This document shows, in pieces, positions 8,098 through 16,612 of a stretch of DNA of 64,000 bases. The DNA is taken from assembly GCF_008386635.1 (NCBI RefSeq), contig NZ_VUOE01000002.1:620001-684000 (forward strand), read 5' to 3'. The notes under the pieces were generated by a model. It was not told where the DNA came from and did no database searches. It was given only the letters and a program-made list of their open reading frames with translations. The DNA comes from Maribacter flavus. Lineage in GTDB: Bacteria > Bacteroidota > Bacteroidia > Flavobacteriales > Flavobacteriaceae. Both the position numbers and the translations under genes were made by a program. Position 1 is the stretch's first letter; every line of letters begins with the position of its first letter.

Positions 8098-9609
8098 TTG
8101 AAAGCCACAAAGGACACCACGGAGAAGACATTATACGGATATCAGGAGGAAGACCTCAAAAGAATCTTTGAATATCTTGAGGACAATCCTGATAATTCCA
8201 ACCTTTTGTACCAGCTGCCCACAGGTGGAGGGAAGACCGTTATTTTTTCCGAAATCGCACGAAGGTACATTGAAAGAACGGGAAAGAAGGTCGTAGTGCT
8301 TACTCATCGCATTGAACTTAGTCTTCAAACTTCCAAGATGCTGACCGGTTTTGGGGTTCGCAACAAAATTATCAACAGTGATGTTAAGGAACTAAAGGAC
8401 CAGGACGATTTCAACTGCTTTGTGGCCATGGTGGAGACCTTGAACAACCGTCTGCAGGAGGACAAGGTGGAAATCAACAATATTGGCCTGGTCATCATCG
8501 ATGAGGCCCATTACAATTCCTTCAGGAAACTCTTTAAATACTTTGACAAGTCGGTTATTCTGGGCGTTACCGCAACCCCTTTGAGTTCCAATATAAAACT
8601 TCCCATGAAGGACAACTACAAAAAGTTGATCATTGGGGAGTCCATAGAATCCTTAATCCAGAAGAAGTTTTTGGCACGTGCCAACATGTTCAATTACGAT
8701 GTAAGCCTGCAAAGCTTAAAGCTGGGCATCAATGGCGATTATACCGTAAAGTCTTCGGACGAGCTCTACAGCAATCACAGCATGTTGGGCAAATTGATGA
8801 ACGCCTACGAGGAGATTGCCAAGGGAAGCAAAACCTTGATTTTCAACAACGGTATCAATACCTCCCGATATGTGTACGACCTATTTAGGAAGGCAGGATA
8901 CAACATCCGGCATTTGGACAATAAGAATAGTGCTTCGGAGCGAAGGGAAATCCTGAAATGGTTCAAGGAAACCCCCGATGCCATATTGACATCCGTGAGC
9001 ATTCTTACAACGGGTTTTGATGAGCCATCCGTAGAGACCATTATCCTGAACAGGGCCACCCGCTCGCTTACCCTCTATTTTCAAATGATTGGACGGGGTT
9101 CAAGATACCTGCCACATAAGGAAGAGTTCAACGTAATCGATATGGGGAATAACATTGCCCGTTTTGGCATGTGGGATGCCAAGGTGGATTGGCAGGAAAT
9201 CTTCCATTTTCCGGATTTCTTTTTGGAGAATATCAAGAACGATGAGGAAATCGAGCGGGAGTTTGTGTATGAAATGCCGCAGGAACTTAGGGATGAGTTC
9301 TCAAAATCAGAAAACATCGAATTTGACATTAAGGAGGAATACAAGAAGAGTTTCGCCAATGGGGAAAAATCCAAATTGGTTTTGGAAAAAAGCATTGAGC
9401 AACATGCCCAGATATGCGTGGAAAATGCCGACGATGTATTTGATGCGCGTATCCTCGCCAAGAAACTGAAGGAGGAAATCCAGTATCGAGTACGGCAGTA
9501 TTCTTATTGTATCATGAACAATACCAAAAATTACAAGGAATGGTTGGAGGAGGATTATGAACGCAAACTACGGTCGAAAATATCCCAAAAGTTCGCCGCA
9601 AAGATGTAG
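8098..9609 (+). CDS. SF2 DEAD/DEAH-box helicase (XPB/SSL2-like), copy 1
   Basis: 503 residues. Walker A is PTGGGKT near 41-47, DEAH near 135-138, the TATPLSS motif III follows, and the C-terminal RecA lobe carries ILTTGFDEP and the motif VI stretch QMIGRGSR. The last 110 residues form a charged helical domain (IEQHAQICVENADD) that I do not recognise and that is shared with the paralogue at 32583. It is expected to be a DNA or RNA translocase; the biological role is unknown. Start: the only usable start after the upstream in-frame stop (8065-8067) is TTG at 8098. The N-terminus aligns with that of the paralogue, which supports it. The stop is followed by a 187-base gap without obvious signals. 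Confidence 0.85.
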   Translation: MKATKDTTEKTLYGYQEEDLKRIFEYLEDNPDNSNLLYQLPTGGGKTVIFSEIARRYIERTGKKVVVLTHRIELSLQTSKMLTGFGVRNKIINSDVKELKDQDDFNCFVAMVETLNNRLQEDKVEINNIGLVIIDEAHYNSFRKLFKYFDKSVILGVTATPLSSNIKLPMKDNYKKLIIGESIESLIQKKFLARANMFNYDVSLQSLKLGINGDYTVKSSDELYSNHSMLGKLMNAYEEIAKGSKTLIFNNGINTSRYVYDLFRKAGYNIRHLDNKNSASERREILKWFKETPDAILTSVSILTTGFDEPSVETIILNRATRSLTLYFQMIGRGSRYLPHKEEFNVIDMGNNIARFGMWDAKVDWQEIFHFPDFFLENIKNDEEIEREFVYEMPQELRDEFSKSENIEFDIKEEYKKSFANGEKSKLVLEKSIEQHAQICVENADDVFDARILAKKLKEEIQYRVRQYSYCIMNNTKNYKEWLEEDYERKLRSKISQKFAAKM

Positions 9610-9796
9610 CGGCTCGAGCGAATGGGTTCAAATAAATCCTACGATATTCCAATCTAATAATTTTTTCGTCTTCTACCGACCATCTTGGATTCCAAAAATC
9701 TTAAAATTTAGGCTATCCATAAAAATAATCCAAAAGGATTCATATTTAAAAGGAGTTGGTTAATTTAAGGCAATCAACAAACTCCAACCCAAGCGC

Positions 9797-11998
9797 ATGA
9801 AAAACCGACAGCTCCTGCTCACTTTTATCCCCACCATTATACTCGCGGGGATTTATGGCTACCATTTTTTAACAGGTCTTCCACCAATTTTGATGATGCT
9901 TCTGGCTATTTTAAGTGGAATCCTGGTACAGATACTCTTTTACTTACTGTTCAAATTGATCCAGTTTGTTTTCAAAGGCATTGATACCATTTATATTTTG
10001 GCTCTATTGAGCGGAGTTTCCACCTTGGTTGCCCTAAAAGTCTTCGGTTTTGGTTGGCCGGATGCCCTATATTATGCCTTGGCAGGTACCGCATTACTAG
10101 TAATCGTTTGCCTTTGGTGGTTTTTACGGACGAAATCCTTGTTTTCGTTTTTGATGCTGTCCTTTGGTTGTATCGGTTTGGGTTATGGGATTTATTTACT
10201 GGCGAATCAGGGATCGGAACCCTATCAAAATGATTTTTCAAAATTTAGCTTGGGCGATGGTGAGCCTAGCTTGGAGGAAATCGGTGTTGAAAACCCGGCA
10301 ACCCTTGGCAGTTTTGAGGTCGATGCTTTTACCTATGGCAGAGGTTCGGACAAAAAAAGAACCGAATATGCACAAGAAGTTCGGTTTCAGACACCAACCG
10401 TAGACGCATCGTTGCTCTTGCCGGAATGGAAGGGGAAAAAGAAAAAATGGAGGGAAAAATTTTGGGGCTTTGGCGTCACCGAGTTTCCGTTGAACGGGCG
10501 AGTCTACATGCCACAGGGCGAAGGGCCTTTTCCGCTTGCGCTCATCGTTCATGGCAATCATAGCATGATCGATTATTCAGATGACGGCTATGGCTATTTG
10601 GGAAACCTGTTGGCGAGTAGGGGCATCATAACGGTGTCCGTCGATGAGAACTTTGTCAACGGACATTGGTCCGGAGATTTTAGGGGTAAGGAAATGCCAG
10701 TTAGGGCTTGGCTATTGCTGAAACATTTGGAGCAATGGCAACAGTGGAACAACGATTCGGCGCACGAACTTTCAGGTAAGGTGGATATGGAAAATATCAT
10801 GCTAATGGGCCATTCCAGGGGCGGGGAGGCCGTAACGATTGCCGGTGGTTATAACCGACTTCCTTTTTTCCCCGATAATGCCCAAGTACCGTTCGATTTC
10901 AATTTCAACATCAAAGGTATTGTGTCCATTGCGCCAACCGATTACAGATATGATCGGAAAATCGTTCTAAAAGACGTGAACTATCTGAGTTTGCAAGGTT
11001 CCTATGATTCGGATGAAGTCAGCTTTTGGGGCTTGCGGCCGTACCGTAGGTTGCAGTTTACGGATTCCGTACCGCGTTTTAAAGCGGGTGTTTATGTCCA
11101 TCATGCCAATCACGGTCAGTTCAATTCCACCTGGGGTAAATCGGATTTTGGAGCGCCCATGAAATGGTTGTTGAACCTAGAACCGTTACTTTCAGGTGAA
11201 GAACAGCAGCAAGTGGCCCAGGTGTTCATTAGTGCTTTTGCGGAATCGGTTCTAAAAAATAACGATGCGTATATCCCGATTTTTAAAAATGTGGGGTACG
11301 CCAAGGATTGGTTGCCGGACGAATTTCTAATGACCCATTTTGAAGCATCGGATTTTGTTAAGCTGGTGGATTTTGAGGAGGACATCGATATTACTTCCGT
11401 GTCGGACAGCATTTCGATACAAGGGCATCACCTGAATCTATGGAAGGAGCAAGGCCTAACGACGCGCGACAATGGGCAGCAGGACAACAATGCAGTGGTT
11501 TTGGGGTGGAAAATGACGGATAGTATATCCACCGATACAAAACCGACCTATGAAATAATATCGGACACCCCGTTTTGGAAAGATTCCATACTTAGTATCC
11601 AGCTTTCCATTGGCAGCGGTGACCCCAAATGGTTGAAATTGGATTCCAAAGAAACCGATGTGGAAGGGGATAAGGACACGGACCCGAAAATGGACTATGA
11701 TTTCAGTCTTGTCTTGACAGATACCTTGGGACAATCGGCCACCGTAAAAATAAGCGATATCAAAAACATCATGCCACCGCTCAAGACAAAGTTTACCAAA
11801 TTTGAGTTTCTGGATAAGGACATGATCGGGGACGCTTGGGAAGTGCAACTGCAGACCTTCCACATTCCGATTTCCAAGTTTGAAAAGAAAGCATCGGATT
11901 TCGACCCCAAGGCTGTAAAACACATTCGGTTTGTTTTTGACCAAAGTCCCAAAGGAGTGGTGGTTGTGGACGATATTGGGTACAATCCTTTGAAATAA
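9797..11998 (+). CDS. Large membrane-anchored alpha/beta hydrolase
   Basis: 733 residues. The first 135 hold four hydrophobic helices, so the catalytic part is membrane-tethered. A hydrolase domain follows with the oxyanion segment LIVHGNHS near 250, an aromatic/acidic stretch VDENFVNGHW, and the nucleophile elbow GHSRGG near 337-342. A candidate catalytic His lies in VHHANHGQFN near 435. This resembles dienelactone-hydrolase or polyester-hydrolase-like chlorophyllase folds. The C-terminal 250 residues look like a beta-rich jelly-roll domain ending VVVDDIGYNPLK, as in carbohydrate-binding modules. Substrate unknown: an ester or lipid is inferred. The combination of membrane domain, hydrolase and beta domain is unusual. 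Confidence 0.75.
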   Translation: MKNRQLLLTFIPTIILAGIYGYHFLTGLPPILMMLLAILSGILVQILFYLLFKLIQFVFKGIDTIYILALLSGVSTLVALKVFGFGWPDALYYALAGTALLVIVCLWWFLRTKSLFSFLMLSFGCIGLGYGIYLLANQGSEPYQNDFSKFSLGDGEPSLEEIGVENPATLGSFEVDAFTYGRGSDKKRTEYAQEVRFQTPTVDASLLLPEWKGKKKKWREKFWGFGVTEFPLNGRVYMPQGEGPFPLALIVHGNHSMIDYSDDGYGYLGNLLASRGIITVSVDENFVNGHWSGDFRGKEMPVRAWLLLKHLEQWQQWNNDSAHELSGKVDMENIMLMGHSRGGEAVTIAGGYNRLPFFPDNAQVPFDFNFNIKGIVSIAPTDYRYDRKIVLKDVNYLSLQGSYDSDEVSFWGLRPYRRLQFTDSVPRFKAGVYVHHANHGQFNSTWGKSDFGAPMKWLLNLEPLLSGEEQQQVAQVFISAFAESVLKNNDAYIPIFKNVGYAKDWLPDEFLMTHFEASDFVKLVDFEEDIDITSVSDSISIQGHHLNLWKEQGLTTRDNGQQDNNAVVLGWKMTDSISTDTKPTYEIISDTPFWKDSILSIQLSIGSGDPKWLKLDSKETDVEGDKDTDPKMDYDFSLVLTDTLGQSATVKISDIKNIMPPLKTKFTKFEFLDKDMIGDAWEVQLQTFHIPISKFEKKASDFDPKAVKHIRFVFDQSPKGVVVVDDIGYNPLK

Positions 11999-12016
11999 AT
12001 ATTTCCTGAATATTGC

Positions 12017-13261
12017 ATGGAGATGAAATCCAAAAAATTATTGGTCATTGGACTTACCTGGCCGGAACCTACCGCTACGGCGGCAGGTGTGCGGATGATG
12101 CAATTAATCGAAATATTCAAAAAGTATGAATTTGAGACCATATTTGTGTCCGCTGCTTCAAAAACGGAACATTCCCAAGATTTGGAAGCAATGGGAATTG
12201 CGACCAATCACATAAAACTGAACGATGCTTCCTTTGATGCCTTGATAAAAGAACTCCAGCCCGATATTGTTCTGTTCGACCGATTTCTTACGGAGGAACA
12301 ATTCGGCTGGCGTGTTTCCGAATGTTGTCCAGAAGCGCTACGGATTTTGGATTCCGAGGATTTACATTCCTTGCGGCATTCACGGGAAAACTGTTTTAAA
12401 AAGGGCATTCCTTATACCGAAGCGCATTGGTTGCAAGACGATAGGACCAAACGGGAACTGGCCAGTATGTTGCGGAGCGACCTTACCTTGGTTATTTCCA
12501 GCTATGAGATGGAACTCCTGCAACAGACTGCCAGAATTGATGCTTCGCTATTATGGCATCTTCCGTTTATGTACGATGCCATTTCACAACAAAATGATTG
12601 GCCGGAATTTGAGGCACGCAGGGATTTTCTTTTTATCGGCGGGGGATTACATGCGCCCAACGTGGATGCCATAAAACACTTGGAACAGGATATCTGGCCT
12701 AAAATTCTTGCGCGTATATCGAACGCCAAATGCTATGTATATGGGGCGTATCTGCCTGATGCCGTCACGAAGCTGCACAATCCCAAAAAAGGGTTTTATG
12801 TGCGGGGACGTGCCCGTAGTGTATCCGAGGTCATGAAAATGGCGCGCGTTTGTCTGGCTCCGTTGCGATTTGGAGCGGGTATAAAAGGCAAATTGGTGGA
12901 TGCCCTATTGAACGGGACGCCCAGCGTAACCACGGGAATCGGTGCCGAAGGAATGCATTGTGCGCTGGATTGGAACGGTTTTATTTCCGAGACCCAAGAC
13001 GATTTTATAGATAAGGCCATTGAATTGTATACGGATAAAACCGTGTGGCAAAAGGCACAGGACAACGGCATACAAATCATCAATACACTGTACCAAAAAA
13101 CATCCTTGGAAACATCCTTGATGGATAGGATTACGGAAGTATCGGAATCACTTGCAACACATCGCGAACATAATATCATGGGCAGAATCTTGGAGCATCA
13201 TACGGTGCAGAGCACCAAGTATTTATCCAAATGGATTGAGGAGAAGCATAAAAACAAATAA
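12017..13261 (+). CDS. Glycosyltransferase, GT4/GT1 (GT-B fold) type
   Basis: 414 residues from ATG 12017 (a second ATG at 12023 is equally possible). The N-terminal domain begins LLVIGLTWPEPTATAAGVRM, typical of GT-B enzymes that bind the acceptor near a Gly-rich loop. The C-terminal domain has FIGGGLHAPNVDAIKHLEQ and the nucleotide-sugar segment LAPLRFGAGIKGKLVDALLNGTPSVTT, where the conserved Gly/Lys loop and following helix are characteristic of GT4 family members. No membrane helix is visible, so the protein is probably a cytosolic or peripheral enzyme for glycan synthesis. Donor and acceptor are unknown. It starts 18 bases after the hydrolase gene and may be co-transcribed. It ends 2 bases from the convergent amidohydrolase gene. 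Confidence 0.83.
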   Translation: MEMKSKKLLVIGLTWPEPTATAAGVRMMQLIEIFKKYEFETIFVSAASKTEHSQDLEAMGIATNHIKLNDASFDALIKELQPDIVLFDRFLTEEQFGWRVSECCPEALRILDSEDLHSLRHSRENCFKKGIPYTEAHWLQDDRTKRELASMLRSDLTLVISSYEMELLQQTARIDASLLWHLPFMYDAISQQNDWPEFEARRDFLFIGGGLHAPNVDAIKHLEQDIWPKILARISNAKCYVYGAYLPDAVTKLHNPKKGFYVRGRARSVSEVMKMARVCLAPLRFGAGIKGKLVDALLNGTPSVTTGIGAEGMHCALDWNGFISETQDDFIDKAIELYTDKTVWQKAQDNGIQIINTLYQKTSLETSLMDRITEVSESLATHREHNIMGRILEHHTVQSTKYLSKWIEEKHKNK

Positions 13262-13263
13262 GC

Positions 13264-14406
13264 CTACTCCTTTAGAATTTCCTTGATTACCGACTTGAAC
13301 ATTTCAATTCCCGTGGATATTAGGGCATCGGGAAAATCATAGTCGGCATGATGTAAAGCAGGGACATTTTCCCCGGCACCGACCCCGAACATCGTAGCCC
13401 TATAATTTTTTGAGAACCACCCAAAATCCTCTCCAAATGAGAATGGCACCGATTTTTCTATGACATTAAAACCGTTTTTATGAGCTACTTCGGTTACCAA
13501 AGTAACGCCTTGTGCGTCATTCAAGCTTGCGGGAAAATGCTCGAACCAGTCCAAAGAATACATAATGGAGTTGGATTTACTAATATGGTAACAAATGTTT
13601 TCTATTTCTTTCCGTAAGGTTTCCATAGTTTCTGGGCGCCACGTCCTAACGGTATAATGAAGTTCCCCAAGTGCAGGCGATATCCCATAGGATTTTTCGC
13701 CCATGTGCATGTAAATGGGCGTTAGGATTTTATAATTGGGATTCTCAGGATAATTAATGTTCAGCGCATCAAACCTCTGAATCACTTCTGCCATGCAATG
13801 AGCGGGATTAATACCTTTAGCAGGTTCCGAGGCATGTGATTCTTTCCCTTTAAGGTGTAAGGCGAAACTTAGGACCTCAGCCGAAAATCCCTTTTTGGGA
13901 ACAAGTACTGAATGTAAGGGATATCCGGGAATATTGTGCAAGGCAAAAATATATTCAATATTTAAAGCTTGGAACCTTGTATCCGCCAAAATCTGGGCAG
14001 CGCCTTGTCCTGTCTCTTCGGCAGGTTGGAAGAGCAACACAATTGTTCCCTTTTTAAAGTGCGGTTCCGCTACCCATAGGGCCAATCCGGCTACAATGGC
14101 CATGTGGCCGTCGTGTCCGCATTTATGGGAAATCCCTTGATTTTTAGAACGATGGGCGAATTCGTTTTTCTCCGGAATGGGCAGTGCGTCCAATTCGCAC
14201 CGTATCGCAATAACGGGCCCATCTGATGAGATTTCGTAAACAACGGCAAGCCCGTTTCCGCCTAAACCCTCCAAAATTTGTGTGGGTCGGCTGTTTTGCG
14301 AAATAAACGCCTTGATTCTTTCTGCGGTTTGCGATTCATTTCCGGATACTTCGGGAAATTGATGTAGTTCCTTTCTAAGAGATTTGAGCTTGTCCAACAT
14401 GTTCAT
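13264..14406 (-). CDS. M20D family amidohydrolase (N-acyl-amino-acid hydrolase-like)
   Basis: 380 residues, the expected size for M20D metal-dependent amidohydrolases that cleave N-acyl or N-conjugated amino acids. Seen: the metal-binding CGHDGHM at 96-102 and the catalytic Glu pair in FQPAEETGQG (Glu 130-131). Further metal ligands are His in ALHNIPG near 154-160 and His in ALHHADYDFP near 350. The dimerisation domain occupies roughly residues 175-285. The exact substrate cannot be told from motifs; relatives are annotated as hippurate, IAA-amino acid or amidobenzoyl-glutamate hydrolases. There is no signal peptide, so it is cytosolic. It lies tail-to-tail with the glycosyltransferase gene, two bases apart. 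Confidence 0.88.
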   Translation of the reverse strand: MNMLDKLKSLRKELHQFPEVSGNESQTAERIKAFISQNSRPTQILEGLGGNGLAVVYEISSDGPVIAIRCELDALPIPEKNEFAHRSKNQGISHKCGHDGHMAIVAGLALWVAEPHFKKGTIVLLFQPAEETGQGAAQILADTRFQALNIEYIFALHNIPGYPLHSVLVPKKGFSAEVLSFALHLKGKESHASEPAKGINPAHCMAEVIQRFDALNINYPENPNYKILTPIYMHMGEKSYGISPALGELHYTVRTWRPETMETLRKEIENICYHISKSNSIMYSLDWFEHFPASLNDAQGVTLVTEVAHKNGFNVIEKSVPFSFGEDFGWFSKNYRATMFGVGAGENVPALHHADYDFPDALISTGIEMFKSVIKEILKE

Positions 14407-14450
14407 TTATATTCCTAGGGTGTGTCACTTTGAATTGGGAAGTATCGGAT

Positions 14451-15185
14451 TTAAACTTCGGGGTCCCTTCTAAAAATCTGTATCACATCAAAAATAAGGA
14501 TACAAAATACGACCCATATAAATCCCGCGATGAAACCTCCTGCCACATCCGAGGGATAGTGGACCCCAAGATAGATCCTACTAATACCAATACTCAAAAT
14601 CAGCAAGGCAACCAACACCATCAAGGAATATTTAAAAATCCTATTGATTCTTAATTTGGATATCAGGTAGATTAAAAATCCAAAAAAGGCCATCGCCCCC
14701 ATGGCATGGCCGCTTGGGTAGCTCAAGGTCTTAACCGAGACCAGATGTTCTATACCCGGTCTTGCTCGGTCCACGAAGCGTTTAAGGGCCATATTGGAAA
14801 GGGTTGCCAGTACCAGTACCACCACGGACTGTAGCACATACTTCCAACTTTTAATGATACGCCAGGAAAGTAGCACGAAAAGGATCAAAACGATCAGGTA
14901 GCCCGTGACATCCCCAATATCCGTTACGAACTTAAAAAAGGTGGTCAAAGAGGGATTCCTAAAGGAAATGATATAGTCAGTTACTGCGGTGTCATATCTT
15001 GCAAGGGTATCGGTTTTTAGGGTATCCGTAAGTTCAACGAACAGGTTAATACCCCCCACCACAAGTATCAAAGAAATGATTACGGTAATATAATAGGGTA
15101 AACGGGAGTCCTCATTATGAAATTTTTCGGAAAGGAAATTCCGTACCGACTTTATAATGCTATAGACCGTTTTTTTCATTGACAA
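14451..15185 (-). CDS. PAP2 family membrane phosphatase
   Basis: 244 residues with six predicted membrane helices. The three phosphatase motifs are intact: KRFVDRARPG at 135-144, SYPSGH at 155-160 and the SR...VHYPSD motif at 202-213 with catalytic His residues. Such enzymes dephosphorylate lipid phosphates or undecaprenyl pyrophosphate at the periplasmic face of the inner membrane. Nothing here distinguishes recycling of the undecaprenyl carrier from phospholipid metabolism. The start used is MSMKKTVYSIIK; the second Met at residue 3 is an alternative. The gene is transcribed away from menB, whose promoter lies in the 140-base gap. Confidence 0.9.
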   Translation of the reverse strand: MSMKKTVYSIIKSVRNFLSEKFHNEDSRLPYYITVIISLILVVGGINLFVELTDTLKTDTLARYDTAVTDYIISFRNPSLTTFFKFVTDIGDVTGYLIVLILFVLLSWRIIKSWKYVLQSVVVLVLATLSNMALKRFVDRARPGIEHLVSVKTLSYPSGHAMGAMAFFGFLIYLISKLRINRIFKYSLMVLVALLILSIGISRIYLGVHYPSDVAGGFIAGFIWVVFCILIFDVIQIFRRDPEV

Positions 15186-15269
15186 TTTGCTATGATACGC
15201 CTAATTTAATCCTATTCTTAGAGTTTAACGGACAAAAACAGGACAGATGCTAACTCATTTCATATACAC

Positions 15270-15301
15270 TTGACAGACTTCCCAAGGAACAGCTATCTTT
15301 A
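15270..15301 (+). promoter_or_regulatory. Bacteroidota-type promoter for menB
   Basis: TTG at 15270-15272 as -33 element and TATCTTTA at 15294-15301 (one mismatch to TAnnTTTG) are separated by 21 bases. The expected transcript start near 15305 gives a leader of about 20 bases before ATG 15327. This excludes the TTG at 15270 as a start codon. Confidence 0.65.
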
Positions 15302-15326
15302 TACCGCTAATTTAAAACGATTTGAA

Positions 15327-16169
15327 ATGTCTGTAGCAGATTGGAAAACAGCTCTGGAATTTGAGGATATCACCTATAAAAAAAGGAACGGCGTCGCCCG
15401 AATTGCCTTCAACCGACCCAATGTTCGGAATGCCTTTAGGCCCCATACCACCAGTGAATTGATAAAGGCCCTTTACGATGCCCAGGAGGATACTTCCATT
15501 GGCGTAGTATTGCTTTCTGCGGAAGGTCCCTCTACCAAGGATGGCATCTGGTCCTTTTGCAGCGGCGGCGACCAAAAGGCCCGGGGTGAAAAGGGCTATG
15601 TGGGTGCCGATGGCCAGCATAGGCTCAACATTTTGGAAGTGCAGCGTATGATCCGTTTTATGCCGAAAGTGGTGATTGCCGTGGTTCCCGGTTGGGCCGT
15701 TGGAGGCGGTCACAGCCTCCATGTGGTCTGTGATATGACCTTGGCCAGTAAGGAACACGCCATTTTTAAACAGACCGATGCCGACGTTACCAGTTTTGAC
15801 GCAGGATACGGGTCCGCCTATTTGGCCAAGATGGTGGGGCAGAAGAAGGCCCGTGAGATTTTCTTTTTGGGCAGGAATTATTCCGCACAGGAGGCTTTTG
15901 AAATGGGCATGGTCAATGCCGTGGTTACCCACTCTGAATTGGAGGATACGGCCTATGAATGGGCCCAGGAGATTTTACAGAAATCCCCCACCTCCATTAA
16001 AATGCTCAAATTCGCCATGAACCTTACGGATGACGGCATGGTAGGGCAACAGGTATTTGCCGGCGAAGCTACCCGTCTGGCTTATATGACCGAAGAGGCA
16101 AAGGAAGGCCGGAACGCCTTTTTGGAAAAAAGAAAGCCCAACTTTGGCAAGAACAATTGGTTGCCTTGA
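15327..16169 (+). CDS. menB: 1,4-dihydroxy-2-naphthoyl-CoA synthase MenB
   Basis: 280 residues. MenB is a crotonase-fold enzyme that closes the second ring of menaquinone by converting o-succinylbenzoyl-CoA to 1,4-dihydroxy-2-naphthoyl-CoA. Seen: ITYKKRNGVARIAFNRPNVR at the N-terminus, an oxyanion-hole segment FCSGGDQKARG near 85-95, VPGWAVGGGHSLHVVCD near 130-146, the active-site stretch KQTDADVTSFDAGYGSA near 155-172 with the conserved Asp, and the C-terminal RKPNFGKN, a MenB hallmark. The start is MSVADWKTALEF at 15327, supported by the promoter upstream. No other men gene is present in the window, so it is separated from the rest of the pathway. Confidence 0.96.
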   Translation: MSVADWKTALEFEDITYKKRNGVARIAFNRPNVRNAFRPHTTSELIKALYDAQEDTSIGVVLLSAEGPSTKDGIWSFCSGGDQKARGEKGYVGADGQHRLNILEVQRMIRFMPKVVIAVVPGWAVGGGHSLHVVCDMTLASKEHAIFKQTDADVTSFDAGYGSAYLAKMVGQKKAREIFFLGRNYSAQEAFEMGMVNAVVTHSELEDTAYEWAQEILQKSPTSIKMLKFAMNLTDDGMVGQQVFAGEATRLAYMTEEAKEGRNAFLEKRKPNFGKNNWLP

Positions 16170-16298
16170 TTGCTCTTAAGTTATTTGCGAAACACTTTTT
16201 AAATAAGCTATTGAAAACTATTGAATAAATTAGGTTTCATTGGTCTTTTGTCAATTCGAACGCAGAGAGAATTCCCAAAAAGAATATAGTTAGATGGG

Positions 16299-16336
16299 AT
16301 TCCTCGTCGCACCGTTATAACGGTGCGACGAGGAAT
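16299..16336. repeat. Perfect 38-bp palindrome (REP-like element)
   Basis: Each 19-base arm (ATTCCTCGTCGCACCGTTA and its exact reverse complement) meets without a spacer. The outer sequence ATTCCTCGTCGC...GAGGAATGAC resembles the short interspersed REP-like elements common in flavobacterial genomes. Only one copy is seen in this window. As RNA it would form a very stable hairpin. Confidence 0.85.
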
Positions 16337-16406
16337 GACGATTTGTTGACCGTATTCGCTAAATGATTGGTCCTGAACTAAATCAAGTCAAATTACCACA
16401 AACTAA

Positions 16407-16439
16407 AAAGAGCCCGATCAGTTCGACCGGACTCTTTTA
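16407..16439 (-). terminator. Rho-independent terminator (minus strand)
   Basis: On the minus strand AAAAGAGTCCGGTC pairs with GATCGGGCTCTTTT through a 5-base loop, with two G-U pairs, followed by a U run. On the plus strand those two pairs become A-C mismatches, so the direction is minus. It probably ends the serine hydrolase transcript. Confidence 0.75.
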
Positions 16440-16612
16440 CGAGAACACTATATGAAAATGAAAAAAATTAATTCGTTTTTGTAACACTGTAAAAGTAGCT
16501 AGGAAGGTGGGCTTGGGGAAACTAATGTTGTCTCCCAAGGCGAATTTGTGGTCAACCGCTTACAAATTGTAGTTTGGTTGAAAAATCGTACAAATGTTTT
16601 TGATAATTAAGC

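Larger units (their letters stand above)
16170..16612. other. Intergenic region with palindrome and terminator
   Basis: This 443-base gap between menB and the serine hydrolase gene holds a 38-bp perfect palindrome (16299-16336) and a minus-strand terminator (16407-16439). The remaining bases show no coding frame or conserved signal that I can support. Confidence 0.7.

Noticed and set aside
15270..15326. 19-residue N-terminal extension of MenB from TTG 15270
   Set aside because: The TTG matches the -33 promoter element with a good -7 box 21 bases later, and the extension is not part of the MenB fold.
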